Shown here: positions 44,352-55,331 of the stretch, in pieces
Numbering within the stretch: position 1 is the stretch's first letter
How the letters are laid out: every line of letters starts with the position of its first letter
NCBI GenBank assembly: GCA_964036155.1
Contig: OZ038422.1
Location: forward strand, 1,178,001-1,242,000
From: Diploscapter coronatus
Lineage: Eukaryota > Nematoda > Chromadorea > Rhabditida > Rhabditidae
DNA: 64,000 nt
Reading direction: 5' to 3'
Translations under genes and position numbers: made by a program
The notes under the pieces: generated by a model
The model's database searches: none
Told to the model about the DNA's origin: nothing
What the model saw: only the letters and a program-made list of their open reading frames with translations

Positions 44352-47300
44352 ATGCATCCTCGGCCTCAAATCGCCAATCTAGCACTCTCGCTGTTAGTCA
44401 TATCGTGCTTCGAGTTGATAATGGTAGGTATTTTTCTCGCCTTCTATATTTTTATGCCTAGTGGATTTGCATATGAACCAGTCGCGGGAGAATTTGTATT
44501 CACATTGTATAGGATAAACAAAAAGTCGTTCGGTCGGTCCATTTTTGTATGTGGCAAAAAGATGGCTGGCTCTCTCTAGGGAATATGTCTATAGAGTAGT
44601 TTTTCGTAGCCTTCCTCTTCAAAAATCCTTTCAATAAACAGTCCTTTGTACTTGTATGCGTACAATTTGGGGGAGTTTTTGCAAGATTTTCAGTTCCCCC
44701 CTTTGTAGGTGTGAGAGCACAATTTCTAATGTGAACTTTGCTTTAATGTTCTTCGAATAGCGCACATGGTTAATACAGTTAGAACGTGCTGAGAGCGTGA
44801 ATTTCGAAGGAATAAGTACATTTTAAGCAAATCGAATTAAATTTAAATGTTGTCTAGCCAATATATATCATATAAGGCGCTTAACTCTGAATCATATTAT
44901 GGGTCTCAAGGGTCTGAGACGGACGAAATCCAGAAAATTCGATTAAAACTAGGATGATCTTCGAGAATAAGTGATCACATTGAGAAATGTCGCTAGTAAC
45001 TAAAGGGCAGGAAAATATAAACAAACGGCATGTTTTCACCAAATTTGATATGCAGAGACTGAAATAGAGAGCCTATGGGGCACAAAAAATGCTCATGAAT
45101 ATTCAGCGATGAAATAGTAAAACTTAGATATGTCGGTGGAAAGACTTGCTGCAAACAAGATGCATAAACTGACGACTCTGCAGGAAATGCAATGGCTACC
45201 CAGACGGCTATTTAGAAACTTCAAGCTATGCGAAATAGGGTGAGGGATGGTAGGGAAAACGATTCTTTTTTCGCACTATTTCGCATGGCTTGAGGTTTTC
45301 AAGTTGCCTCGCCAGATATAAGACAAGTTATTTATAAGAAGCGAATTTGTGTGGGACAAAATTTTCGAAGCGCTCCAAATGGGCTGATGTTTTGCCCCAC
45401 CTTTCTCTTACTCTCTTTGAGGAACTCGTTTCTTACGAATAGTGCGTCATAAGGCTCATATGCATCTCTATCAGCGACTTACTTACACTATTATTATTAT
45501 CCTACTTTTTAAATTCGATACTTTTCAGGTTCAATCGTTCAAGCGAACTAAGAACTTCGAAATACGTAAGTTTTTTTGTTTAAAAAAAATTCTGAAAACC
45601 TCATGTTATGCAAGTCCAATAATAGCAGAGATACTAGAAAATTCATCTGCTCTATATAATTAACCAAGTCTTAGGTTTCTTGTATGTGTCAGAGATTTTA
45701 GAAACAATTTGAAAAAGTAGCTGCGTATCGTAGCATCGTTTTGCATGCCGAAATAGTATTAAATTTGTTAGACCAAAAAATTCTCTTCTCCATACTATTT
45801 CGTATGTAACTGTTGCAATTACTTTTCCAGGTTGCCATCCTGAAGCCATCATTCAATATATTGTATTTCAGATAGCGATGACCTAATTGACCGGGCCGGT
45901 GAATATACGCTGCCTCCTTTCCACGAGGAACCCATCGTATTTCGAGTTGTGACCCCAAATAATAAGTTCATGGCAAAACTCGAAGTGCTATCCGAATCGA
46001 ATGAAAAAATTTGCATGCGAAACAATGCGGCCCTAGATAGTAGTTTAGTGGTAAGCTTAAGTATTTGATTTAAAATTTTATTACCTTCACTTACTTTAGA
46101 AGATAGGATTAACGAAATTCGAGGATGACAGTACGATCTGCAACAATGACAATAGTGTATCCAATTATTTCATGGGCAAAGCGCCATTCTATGAAGTGCA
46201 TGTGTATCAAATGCCCAAGAATACCAGGATTCGGGTACAATTTATCCGATCCTATTTTGGTAAGCGTTTTTCTCATTTTGGTATCGTAAAGGCAGGATCG
46301 CTGTGAACTTCATTCGGCTCTAATGGTAACTCGGAAAAGCACCCCAAAATCCAATGAACAACGGGCCCCAATTTCTCCTACCACCTCTATACCCTAATTG
46401 TAGAACTATTGAAATTGGGTTTGGAGTATTTTTTCGCTTTATCGTTCTAGTAGGAATCTTTTTAAATATCGAATGAAGTTTACAGTAAGCCTTTCGAATA
46501 CGATTTTTCGCGCTTGAACCTTACCTGAAATTGAAAAAAAACTAGACTTTCCCCTGTAATTATCGCTTACTCTGCAAAGTTCCAATTATAATTGTTGATC
46601 GGCCTGCGAGCTTCGCTGAATATTCGTCTTTGTAACTTTCTAATTTTGTGATAGCGGTCGGCCGGAATTTTGCTTGCTGTGCGTTTTGTCTGCAGCAGCT
46701 TTTCGCGATTGCTAGTTTTTGTCCTGATTTTCTAGGTTTTCTAATGAAAAGAGAGGCGATAAACATTAAGGTTTACATTGCATTTTTCGAGAAGCGAAAC
46801 GCGACACGATAAGGCAAAATTTGTCGATTCGACAGAAAGAAGTAAAAATTATTTATCGGGGAATCGTAAATTGTAGCAAGACAAAATTGTTTTTCGGAAA
46901 GCGTGATGAACAAAGCAGCTCAAATTTATAGTAAAGTGAAAAACTATAGTTTACCGTCAGATGGTGAAATAGCCATTAAAATAAGACATTTGAAATGAGG
47001 GCTATTAGTAAAACAAGTTGTACAGCAGAGATAGTGTATGCTTATTAATAAAAATAGTCGGATATAAGGTGTTTAAATAGATAACTCGGAAATGTACTCA
47101 AAACTCAATGAAAAAGAGCCCCAATTTCAATAGTTTTGCCAATAGGGTATTAGAGGATGGTGGGGGAAATTGAGGTCCGTTATTCATTGGGGGTTTTTGG
47201 TGGGTTCTTTTCCAAGTTGCCGCTCAAACTTGAGTATTTCGAAATTCAACGTGTATTTCTAGTAGAATTAGCTGTACTATTTGTATGAGTTGCCGAAATG

Positions 47301-48105
47301 AATGGATTTAATTTTAGAATGCGGCGAAAACTTGCCAAACAGTCTGATCGACGCCCCGTCGGTACGAGTCAACGTGACGAATTCAAGAGACTGCAATGTG
47401 TTCCTTCCCGGGGAACTCGTTGTTGCTGTTGCGGTTTATGACAACGCTGATATTGGTGAACAGGTATCATTTTTAAACGTCGATTCGGATAACTCTGTTG
47501 CTTCGTTACTTCCCATAGTAGGGTATAAGACCAGGTAGGGAATAGCCTTTCCTCGTACTATTTCGTAGGTAACGATGCTACGAATTATCCAGGTTGCCTT
47601 TTAAATATTGATTTAAAACCATATTATATTATGTCAATTTGAATTTTTCACCATCTCTCAACTTCGCGACCGGGCGAAATAGTGTGCAGAAAAGCGAGAC
47701 AGCTTTTCCCCTACCTTTGCCGCTCCTCTCTATCTCTGCATACTATTTCACTAAGTTGCGAGATCCCCGAACATTCATTTATTCTAATCATCATTCATTT
47801 TGCAGCTTCACCAAGTATGGTTCACTCAAGCCAACCACGTGAACAAGATCAAGCATAGCCTCGGACCGTATAATCTCGGCTACGGCTTCCAGACGCAAAG
47901 AACGTTCCTCGTGTTCTGCAGAGTCGGCGTTTTGGCCTTCGACTTCCCGATAAACACGATCATTGAAATGCAGCTGTTCTCCCCCACGGTGGAAGAGAAT
48001 GCAGATATCATGCGGAACCAGCACCGCTGCACCCAGCCGCTCATCGTCGGTAAAATGCGGAACCGCAGCAGGAAACACTTTAGCGACTACAGGCATGATG
48101 ATTAG
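44352..48105 (+). CDS. Secreted protein, 297 residues, unknown family
   Basis: Six exons, 44352-44423, 45529-45565, 45872-46050, 46100-46259, 47318-47463 and 47806-48105, all in phase. An N-terminal hydrophobic segment (IANLALSLLVISCFELIM) is a likely signal peptide; no other membrane segment. The body has beta-rich character and scattered cysteines: EEPIVFRVVTPNNKFMAKL, FYEVHVYQMPKNTRIRVQF, an Asn-glycosylation site in VNVTNSRDC, and GYGFQTQRTFLVFCRVGVL. The C-terminus is Arg/His-rich (KMRNRSRKHF). Not recognised as a known family. The coding exons are well spaced by MITE-filled introns (hairpins at 45206, 45704, 46325, 47081, 47500). Role unknown; extracellular. Confidence 0.75.
45206..45308. 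repeat. Hairpin MITE, family B
   Basis: GGCTATTTAGAAACTTCAAG and CTTGAGGTTTTCAAGTTGCC around the core TGCGAAATAGGGTGAGG. Confidence 0.85.
45704..45836. repeat. Hairpin MITE, family C
   Basis: CAATTTGAAAAAGTAGCTGC and GCAATTACTTTTCCAGGTTG, core CCGAAATAGTATTAAATTT. Confidence 0.8.
46325..46440. repeat. Hairpin MITE, family H
   Basis: GGTAACTCGGAAAAGCACCC and GGGTTTGGAGTATTTTTTCG, with CAATGAACAACGGGCCCC in the left arm. Confidence 0.75.
47081..47221. repeat. Hairpin MITE, family H
   Basis: ATAACTCGGAAATGTACTCA and TGGGTTCTTTTCCAAGTTGC; inner AATTGAGGTCCGTTATTCAT. Confidence 0.75.
47500..47598. repeat. Hairpin MITE, family C, partial
   Basis: Right half clear (TACTATTTCGTAGGTAACG, ATTATCCAGGTTGCC); left half degraded. 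Confidence 0.55.
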
Positions 48106-48580
48106 TCATCTTCGTCTAAATGACAATTTGTAAATGTAGCCACGTATGACAGCAGCTCGGAAAAGCACCTTCAAGAGCCCGATGAATAACGAACCCCAAT
48201 TTAAGAGTTTTACCACTAAGAAGTATTTGATTTTTCTTCACGAATGTCTTAGTTACATCGAATGCGATTATTTGACGTGTCAAATTGCCTAATATTATGA
48301 ATTTTGCCAAACCATTTGCGGTCCCTAGCTACGTGACTACTTTTACAAATTGCCTCTTCGAATCACTCTGAAAATCTTCTCTAATGAAAAAGTTGGGATC
48401 AACACTTAGCAATGGAGCAGATTTTTCAGTAAGGGTAATATTTTTATTAGATTTATCAAAATATTAATCAAAAATACTAGGGGCATACGGATTGCTAAAA
48501 CTTAGCGCGCTGACTTTATGAGCTATTTCGCTCCTGCTTAATTTTCTGAAGCTGTTTAACATTGTATTCCTGATGCAACG

Positions 48581-48724
48581 GGCTATTTGGAAACCACGAG
48601 ACCACGAGGCACGGGACGTAGGCGAAGTAGTACAGGAGATTAGGGTAGGGTGTGGAGGATTATAGACTTTCTTTTCCCCACACTATTTCTCGATATCTCC
48701 GTGTCTCGTAGTCTCCAAATTGCC
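48581..48724. repeat. Hairpin MITE, family B, 'ACGAGACC' arms
   Basis: GGCTATTTGGAAACCACGAG and CTCGTAGTCTCCAAATTGCC, inner GGGACGTAGGCGAAGTAGT and ACTATTTCTCGATATCTCC. Confidence 0.85.
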
Positions 48725-48828
48725 TGGCAACGTCATAACTGCTATCACACGTGCAGTGCGCGAGCAAAATTTTGCATATTGGGTTTTGACTTTAGTCGTA
48801 TCTAGATAAGCAAAATAGTGAGATATTT

Positions 48829-48966
48829 GGCCATTCGGAAAGGTCGCAACGTCGCAGCTTGGCGAGATAGGGCCAAAGATGAGGAGAGTGGAGAAACGTT
48901 CTCTCGCTTTTGCCTACTATCTCGTCAAGCTGCGACGCTGCGACGTTGCGACCTTTCCGAATTGCC
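48829..48966. repeat. Hairpin MITE, family B ends with 'GTCGCAACG' arms
   Basis: GGCCATTCGGAAAGGTCGCA and TGCGACCTTTCCGAATTGCC (near-perfect arms of about 45 bases), inner CAGCTTGGCGAGATAG and CTATCTCGTCAAGCTG. Confidence 0.88.
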
Positions 48967-49138
48967 AGATATTTGAATGAAAATTAGCACACAGGTAGGT
49001 CCTGTGGTGGGCTAATTTTGTGCCAAAGGAACTCTGATTCCGATGCTGCTGGTCGGATTGGTCACTTTTTTCGAAATTAATTTAAGTCATGCAACATTTT
49101 TGCTCGCCACTATTTTTCTCTGTAAAAGTCGCTCAGCC

Positions 49139-49229
49139 ACAGACCCAAAGAGCACTTTCGTCAGACGAAAATAAACTATAGGGGGGTAGGTCACAAAGGG
49201 TTTCTGACGATCGTCCTTCCTTGGTCTGC
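49139..49229. repeat. hAT-like MITE, copy of the VWA-intron element
   Basis: CAGACCCAAAGAGCACTTTC at left, CCTTCCTTGGTCTG at right. Shares CGTCAGACGAAAATAAACT and CACAAAGGGTTTCTGACGA with 3099-3347 but is much shorter. Confidence 0.75.
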
Positions 49230-49513
49230 TCATAATCAGCTATGATATTCAACTAACAAAATTGTTCTTTTTTATTTATCGTGCAAAAACAGCACCATTG
49301 TATTTGTTGACTATTTGAGTATTTATTTGAAATTCCTAGCGTAATAATTTAATGATGTTCATGTTTAATTGATGATATTCTTGTCGCAATTACCTAGCCA
49401 GTTCGAATTCCCTTTTAATACAAATCTTAAAATTACCTCGAAAATACGCTGTTCTCCTGTGTGTTCGCTTTCGTTGAATCTCACTACGCATAATCTGAAC
49501 GCCAATTTTAATT

Positions 49514-49654
49514 GGCAACTCGGAAAAGCACCCCCAAAACCCCAATGAGTAACGGGCCCCAATTTCTCCTATCATCCCTTAATACTCTAGTGGTAAAACT
49601 GTTGAAATTTGGGTCCTTATTCATTGGGTTTGGGGGTATTTTGCCGATTTACCG
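49514..49654. repeat. Hairpin MITE, family H
   Basis: GGCAACTCGGAAAAGCACCC and TGGGTTTGGGGGTATTTTGC, inner CAATGAGTAACGGGCCCC. Confidence 0.8.
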
Positions 49655-49675
49655 TCTTGATCTTCTGCTGTTTTC

Positions 49676-49824
49676 GGCTAACCTGGAAGAGTATAGTTGT
49701 GTAATCGCTGCATCGCGTTGCATACGAAATATCATGGGGAAGAGAATCTTTTCTCTAACAAACCTTATGCTATTTTGCCTGGAACAATAATGCTATATGA
49801 TATGCAATTACTTTTCCAAATGCC
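49676..49824. repeat. Hairpin MITE, family C
   Basis: GGCTAACCTGGAAGAGTATA and GCAATTACTTTTCCAAATGC, core CATACGAAATATCATGGGG. Confidence 0.75.
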
Positions 49825-50394
49825 TGTTCATCGCGCTTGTTCTCGAGTTCTCAAGTTTGTTTCTCTGTTTGAGCGTCGTTTGTTTCTCGAGGTGTGTTTT
49901 TACTGTAATTATTCTGAATCTCCACTAATTATTACCAATTTCAAGTGTATTTTATTTGGATGGGATATAAATAAATTCAGCCGAAAATTTTATGCGTAAC
50001 ATATTTTACCAGGAAATTTGACACAAACGTAATATCCTTTAATTAAAAAAATAATTTCATTCAAAGTACGAAAATCCTTTAAACAAGGAAGTTCTATGTG
50101 CAGCATTCTTTGGTTTCAACAATCTGATAGAAAATATCTTATTAAAAAGGTACGTAAATTTTCGTTAACTATTCGATCACAAGTGATAAAGAAATGCGCT
50201 TTTTCGTACATAATATTTACAGGAATAGAGTCTCATTTTCATAACGGAAAAATGATGATGTATTTATTGTGCGCACATGCACACTCGGATAAGCAATTTA
50301 CATAGATTTCCTGCAGGTAAAGATAGGGAATGCAAGTAGTTTTCTTTCAAAATGGAAAAAAGAAAATATGTATCATATATTGGAGAAAATTATT

Positions 50395-50496
50395 GGTAAA
50401 TCGGCAAAAGACGCCAAACCCAATGAATAACAGACCCCAATTTTTACATTGGGGTCCGTTATTCATTGGGTTTTGGGAGTTCTTTTTCGAGTTGGC
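50395..50496. repeat. Hairpin MITE, family H, compact copy
   Basis: CCCAATGAATAACAGACCCC and GGGGTCCGTTATTCATTGGG face each other with a centre of only about 11 bases. Confidence 0.88.
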
Positions 50497-50531
50497 AAAG
50501 TGAGGCCGAAAATACGGTTATTCCTTTTATT

Positions 50532-52001
50532 TTAAGCTCTGATTAAATCCTCCTTGCACATTTCAGCCGTCTTTCGAACTTCCTCCCGTAGATTTGCGAG
50601 ATTTTCGGCCCTCTGAAAACAAAATAGTTATTAAGATGCTATTTATTTTTGGCCCAAAAATCAGAAATGAATGCCATACAAAAATAGTTGATCTGCGTCA
50701 CAGAACTAAGGTATAATTTAAAACATTGATTTTAGGGGTGAAATATATGGAAATGTTTGCCAACTCGGAAACCACGAGACACGAGGCACTGAGAAATAGT
50801 GTGGGGAAAAGAAAGCCTATTATCCCCATACCCTATCCTAATCACCTATACTATTTCGCCTACATCCCGTGTCTTGTGGTCTCCAAATAGCCTAATTTTT
50901 ACATATTCAATGTTGAGGAGATGGAATTGGTAAAAAATTAACGTAAAATATAAAGTAGAAAACCCCTCTCCTATAATAGAAGTCCGCTCCCCAAAATGCC
51001 GGAACTGTTCATTACCCAACTCAAATTGGCTCAAGAAGTCTTTTATAACATTATTTAGAATGCACAGAGCGGTCTCGGCCATAATTTTGCAATGATTATC
51101 GTCATTAGGTTTGGGGTTGTGTCGATTTGAAAATTCGATTTTTGTCGAACATTTAGACATCGAAGAATAGACGAAGTTCATGGACTTCCATTTTAGATTT
51201 GATGGTATTCCATTTTTAGGGGACAAAGTTGATCAAACATTTTCAGCAAATTTTAGCTAATTTATGCGATAAATAAATGCTTACCAATTTGTGAAAAATG
51301 CAAATATCCTCCCGCTCGTCGGCGCCGTCGGGGCAGTCAGATTTCCCGTTGCACAAGTCCATGTACCTGAAAATATGCCTCTGCACGTAATTAAGTACGC
51401 ACGAAAACTGTACTGATTCCAGTAATTTAGAGGGGTACACACCATCATCACCATAAACTACACTCGCACTTTGGAGTTTAGCAAAAGTGACAAATAGTTT
51501 CCACATCGTGTAAAGCGTGCTCCAATGGAAAATGCAAATTAATAAAATTTGAAATATTTTACCTAACGCAATAGATTTTCTCCGAATTCGTTAAATCCTG
51601 TCCCGGACAGGGCCCAGAACGGATACCTCCGATCGGTTGGCATACTAAAAGTAAACAACTTTTGCAAAAATGCGGTATTTTTAAAGCCTACAATTTCCTA
51701 AAAACGGCTATTTGGAAACCGCGCAAGACCACGAGACATGGCGAGAAATAGTATAGGGGATTAGGGTAGGGCATGGGGGATGATAGGCTTTCTTTTCCCC
51801 ACACTATTTCTCAATGTCTCGTGTCTCGTGGTCTTGCGGTTTCCAAGTTGCCTTCTAAATGCGGCTGCTGACATTTTGCTACGTCCTGAAATTACATGTT
51901 TTGATGAAACGAATGGGAACTTGTATAGTAGCGAGAAACCTTACCAGAAAGCACAAGATAATAAGTAGGTTAGTGGCGGCGAAGACTCGGGAAGACTGCA
52001 T
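50532..52001 (-). CDS. Small secreted protein with one LDL-receptor class A domain
   Basis: Minus-strand exons 51945-52001, 51852-51885, 51563-51644, 51285-51366, about 50903-51184 and 50532-50612; about 205 residues. Signal peptide FAATNLLIILCFL, then an LDLa module: CQPIGG...CPGQ...YCVRYMDLCNGKSDCPDGADEREDIC, with the six cysteines and the acidic calcium-binding end CPDGADE. The rest (MAETALCILNNVIKDFLSQFEL, then NLANLREEVRKTAEMC) is helical in character. LDLa modules bind basic ligands through calcium-dependent acidic clusters. The donor of exon 2 is GC (GAAG/GCAACT) and lies in the end of a MITE that makes up most of the intron. The acceptor near 51185 (GGAAG) is poor, so that junction is uncertain although in phase. 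Confidence 0.72.
50759..50892. repeat. Hairpin MITE, family B, 'ACGAGAC' arms
   Basis: GCCAACTCGGAAACCACGAG and TCTTGTGGTCTCCAAATAGC, core GAGAAATAGTGTGGGG / TACTATTTCGCC. It begins about 12 bases inside the last intron of the LDLa gene. Confidence 0.85.
51706..51852. repeat. Hairpin MITE, family B, forming the GC splice donor of the LDLa gene
   Basis: GGCTATTTGGAAACCGCGC at left and GCGGTTTCCAAGTTGCC at right, core GAGAAATAGTATAGGGG. Read on the minus strand, its first base is the last exon base and its next two bases are the GC donor. Confidence 0.85.
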
Positions 52002-52420
52002 TTATTTTCAGCTAAATCTGAATATAATTGCAAAGTAAATATCACGTTTGATATCATGGACATAGGGAAAATCGCTCTGAAATAATGTTTCCCAGCGAAG
52101 AATAGGGGTATAATTTAGATCATAAGAAAGCGATGAAGGCAATTATGCTTCGGAATAACAGATTTCAGCCAATTTCAAAGTTATTCGACAAAATATATCG
52201 GAAGAATACAATAAAATCAAGGAAGAAGGAAGAAAAATATTTAAAATTAGGGATTTTGTGTTGACAATTCTGACAATTTTGCTTGTTTATTTAGCGGGTT
52301 CATTTCCTTTTCTTGCAAGGCGAAAATTTGGTCAATTTTTTGTCAAAGATCCTTGTAAAACCCAATAAAAAATCCTTTTATTTTACTCTTTGATTTTCGA
52401 ATGTTTTTTTCTCAGAAAGA

Positions 52421-52534
52421 GCCTCTTGTATTCCATACCCATTTGTGATTCACAGCCACTTGTTTTCTCCCTACCTCCCTCCCCTACTATCTCTCCTCAA
52501 AAAGTGGGTGTGGATGTGAAATACAAAAGGTCCT
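52421..52534. repeat. Hairpin MITE, family A
   Basis: GCCTCTTGTATTCCATACCC and GGATGTGAAATACAAAAGGT, centre CTCCCTCCCCTACTATC. Confidence 0.8.
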
Positions 52535-52963
52535 CGAAAAGTGATCTTGCGAATTTCCAAACTTTTCGTGTTATCATTGACCTTCTCTAGTTATTGGCTT
52601 GAGGAAGATTTGGGTCCTGATTTTGGACCCCCAAGAGAGTTCTGACGAGCAATTTCCTCATATTTATAGGGAGACTGGAGTCGAGATAAAATTACTTTTA
52701 GCCTAAATCACGGAAAAATGTCTAAAAATATTATTATCGATCCTTTTAAAATTCTCTGAATATTCGATCAAGCAGTGAACCTACAAAATGCGTATGTTAA
52801 GGTATGTAAATTCTTCTCGACTTCTGCGGCTTGAATAACTCAGCAATTTAATTATCACAAATTGCTTTATTTACTTTCAAGAAAATTAAGGTGTTTAATG
52901 ATTAAGTAGTTCTGAGAAACAACTATTTTGAGAATTTTCACGTATTTTTAAATTTAAGAGTAA

Positions 52964-54975
52964 ATGTCAGTAAGGACCAAAGTCGGTGTTTCCAGGGGTC
53001 CGTCGATTTGGCTGATTTTGATATATATTGTTCAGTTTTTCACGCTGATTCTCGTGGTGCTATTCATTTTTCATAAAAATTATTGTATGCAGGATTACGG
53101 TAGCTTAAAGTTTTGACAGATCCGACCTCGGGAGAAAATTCATAACTTTATTATTTGTGGACTAAATCGAACGGGGTTTTCAGCATTGAATAGCCCATGA
53201 AAAACTCTACAAATAATGTAACTACGACCATCTGCTAGGGCCAACAGTTTCCCGCCAAAAAAATAATTTCCGAAAAAGTGACCCTGTCCGACTGCAGTTT
53301 TTCAATTTTTTACCCAAACTAGAGTCCGATACCCAAGCTGGAAAAGGGCTTATTTTGTAGAGAATTAAATTTTACATTTGAATATGTAAAAATTTTTGAA
53401 AAAAAGGGTATTCGAAACCACGAAAAATGCGTAAAACCAGTGCATTCTTATATAGGATGTCAAAATTTGATCCCCTATAACTTTCTTATTTGTGGGCCAA
53501 ATCGAATGCGGTTTTTTGTGTTAGATAGCCCATGAAAAACTCTACAAATAATGTAATCACAACCACCTGCTACGATCAACAGCTTCCCGCCAAAATTTAA
53601 AAGTTCGAAAAAAATATCGAAAATGTGATCCTACCTCGTCTCAGTTTTTCAATTTTTTATCCAAATTAGAGTCCGATACCCAAGCTGGAAATTGGCTTAT
53701 TTTGTAGAGAATTAAATTTTACATTTGAATATGTAAAAATTTTTGAAAAAAAGGGTATTCGAAACCACGAAAAATGCGTCCGAACGCATAAAACCAGGAT
53801 GATTATTTCATAGTGTCAACTTTGACCCCCCATAACTTTCTTATTTCTGAACCAAATTTCATGATTATTTTTTTATTTTGTAGATCTTGAATAGAAGAAT
53901 AAAATAAAAATAAAAATAAATTTTTTGAGAAATATTTTTATTGGGAAAAAATTACCTGAAGTTACCCTATATGCCCGTACTGCGTTTACAAATGTAATAT
54001 GAGCTAACGTCGAAGTTTTCTATAAAATTTTGTAGAACTCTTCAAACTAATCAATTTTTGTTCCAGAACTTATTCTAGAATGTGCACACACAGGAAGATA
54101 TGAATTTTTGAAATTTACTGCCCTAAAGGCACTTTGCAATAATTAGTCGTTGGACTTCAAAAAATTCTAGAGCTCATACTAATGCGAATTCGAGATCGGT
54201 CCTGGAACAAAGTTGTTCACCATGTCCATCTACACAACATACTGGAAGTACGAATTTTTGCAACGTCATTTACGTGTAAACGTAGTACGGGTATATAGGG
54301 TAACTTGGGCTAATTTTTTACCGCCAAAATTAATTTCTAAAAATTCCCTTTATATTTTTACTTTATTCTCCTACTCAAGATCTACAAAATAAAAAAATAC
54401 TCATTCAATTTGGTTCAGAAATAAGAAAGTTATGGGGGGTCAAAGTTGACACTATGAAATAATCACCCTGGTTTTACGCGTTCGGACGCATTTTTCGTGG
54501 TTTCGAATACCCTTTTTTTCAAAAATTTTTACATATTCAAATGTAAAATTTAATTCTCTACAAAATAAGCCAATTTCCAGCTTGGGTATCGGACTCTAAT
54601 TTGGGTAAAAAATTGAAAAACTGCAGTCGGACAGGGTCACTTTTTCGGAAATTAATTTTTTGGCGGGAAACTGTTGGCCCTAGCAGATGGTCGTAGTTAC
54701 ATTATTTGTAGAGTTTTTCATGGGCTATTCAATGCTGAAAACCCCGTTCGATTTAGTCCACAAATAATAAAGTTATGAATTTTCTCCCGAGGTCGGATCT
54801 GTCAAAACTTTAAGCTACCGTAATCCTGCATACGATAATTTCTATGAAAAACGAATAGCACCACGAGAATCAGCGTGAAAAACTGAACAAAATTTGTGCA
54901 AATCAGCCAGATCTGAGGACCTCTGGAAACACCCCCTTTGCTAAGACTTTGGTTTTTGCTGACATTCACTCTTAA
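52964..54975. mobile_element. 2-kb fold-back element flanked by TTAA
   Basis: TTAA (52964-52967) plus GAGTAAATGTCAG opens, CTGACATTCACTC plus TTAA (54972-54975) closes. Almost the whole element is an inverted repeat. For example GGCCAACAGTTTCCCGCC near 53250 pairs with GGCGGGAAACTGTTGGCC near 54665, and CCCGTACTGCGTTTACA near 53975 with TGTAAACGTAGTACGGG near 54280. The left arm has an extra direct copy of about 360 bases (53110-53460 against 53480-53820). No open frame for a transposase, so non-autonomous. Confidence 0.85.
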
Positions 54976-55227
54976 TTTAAACTATTAGTCAACCTTTTAT
55001 TATTCATTTTAAAATAATTCCAGGCAACAATAATCTTTAAGATTTCTACGTATATTTCGGATTTAAATTTAGCGTTTTTGACTGCGAATTTTTCTAGCCA
55101 TTGATTATTATTTTGAACCAAACGAGAGTTGGGTGCATCACAAAAAAATGGAACGAGTTGAGAGTTTTTTCCTGAAATCCGTTCGCGAAATGGAAAGAAC
55201 CAAGGCCCAACTGAATGCATTTCGTAT

Positions 55228-55331
55228 GGCCTCCTGTATTCCACATCCACTCCACACCCACGCCCAGTTTTTCTTTTTCTCCTACCTTTCTTACTCTTTT
55301 CTCAAAAAATAGGTGTGGAATACAGAAGGTC
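55228..55331. repeat. Hairpin MITE, family A
   Basis: GGCCTCCTGTATTCCACATC and GGTGTGGAATACAGAAGGTC. Confidence 0.8.

Larger units (their letters stand above)
48106..50531. other. Convergent intergenic region packed with hairpins
   Basis: No gene. Holds at least seven palindromic elements: half copy of H at 48160-48226, then 48581, 48829, 49139, 49514, 49676 and 50395. Plus-strand frames at 49697-50305 lack motifs. Confidence 0.65.

Noticed and set aside
47791..48096. 101-codon minus-strand frame over the last exon of the secreted gene
   Set aside because: Shadow of the plus-strand exon 47806-48105, which is supported by phase with five others.
48581..48966. Closely spaced palindromes resembling a CRISPR-like array
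   Set aside because: Units are individual long hairpins with different arms and no constant spacer length; the genome is eukaryotic.
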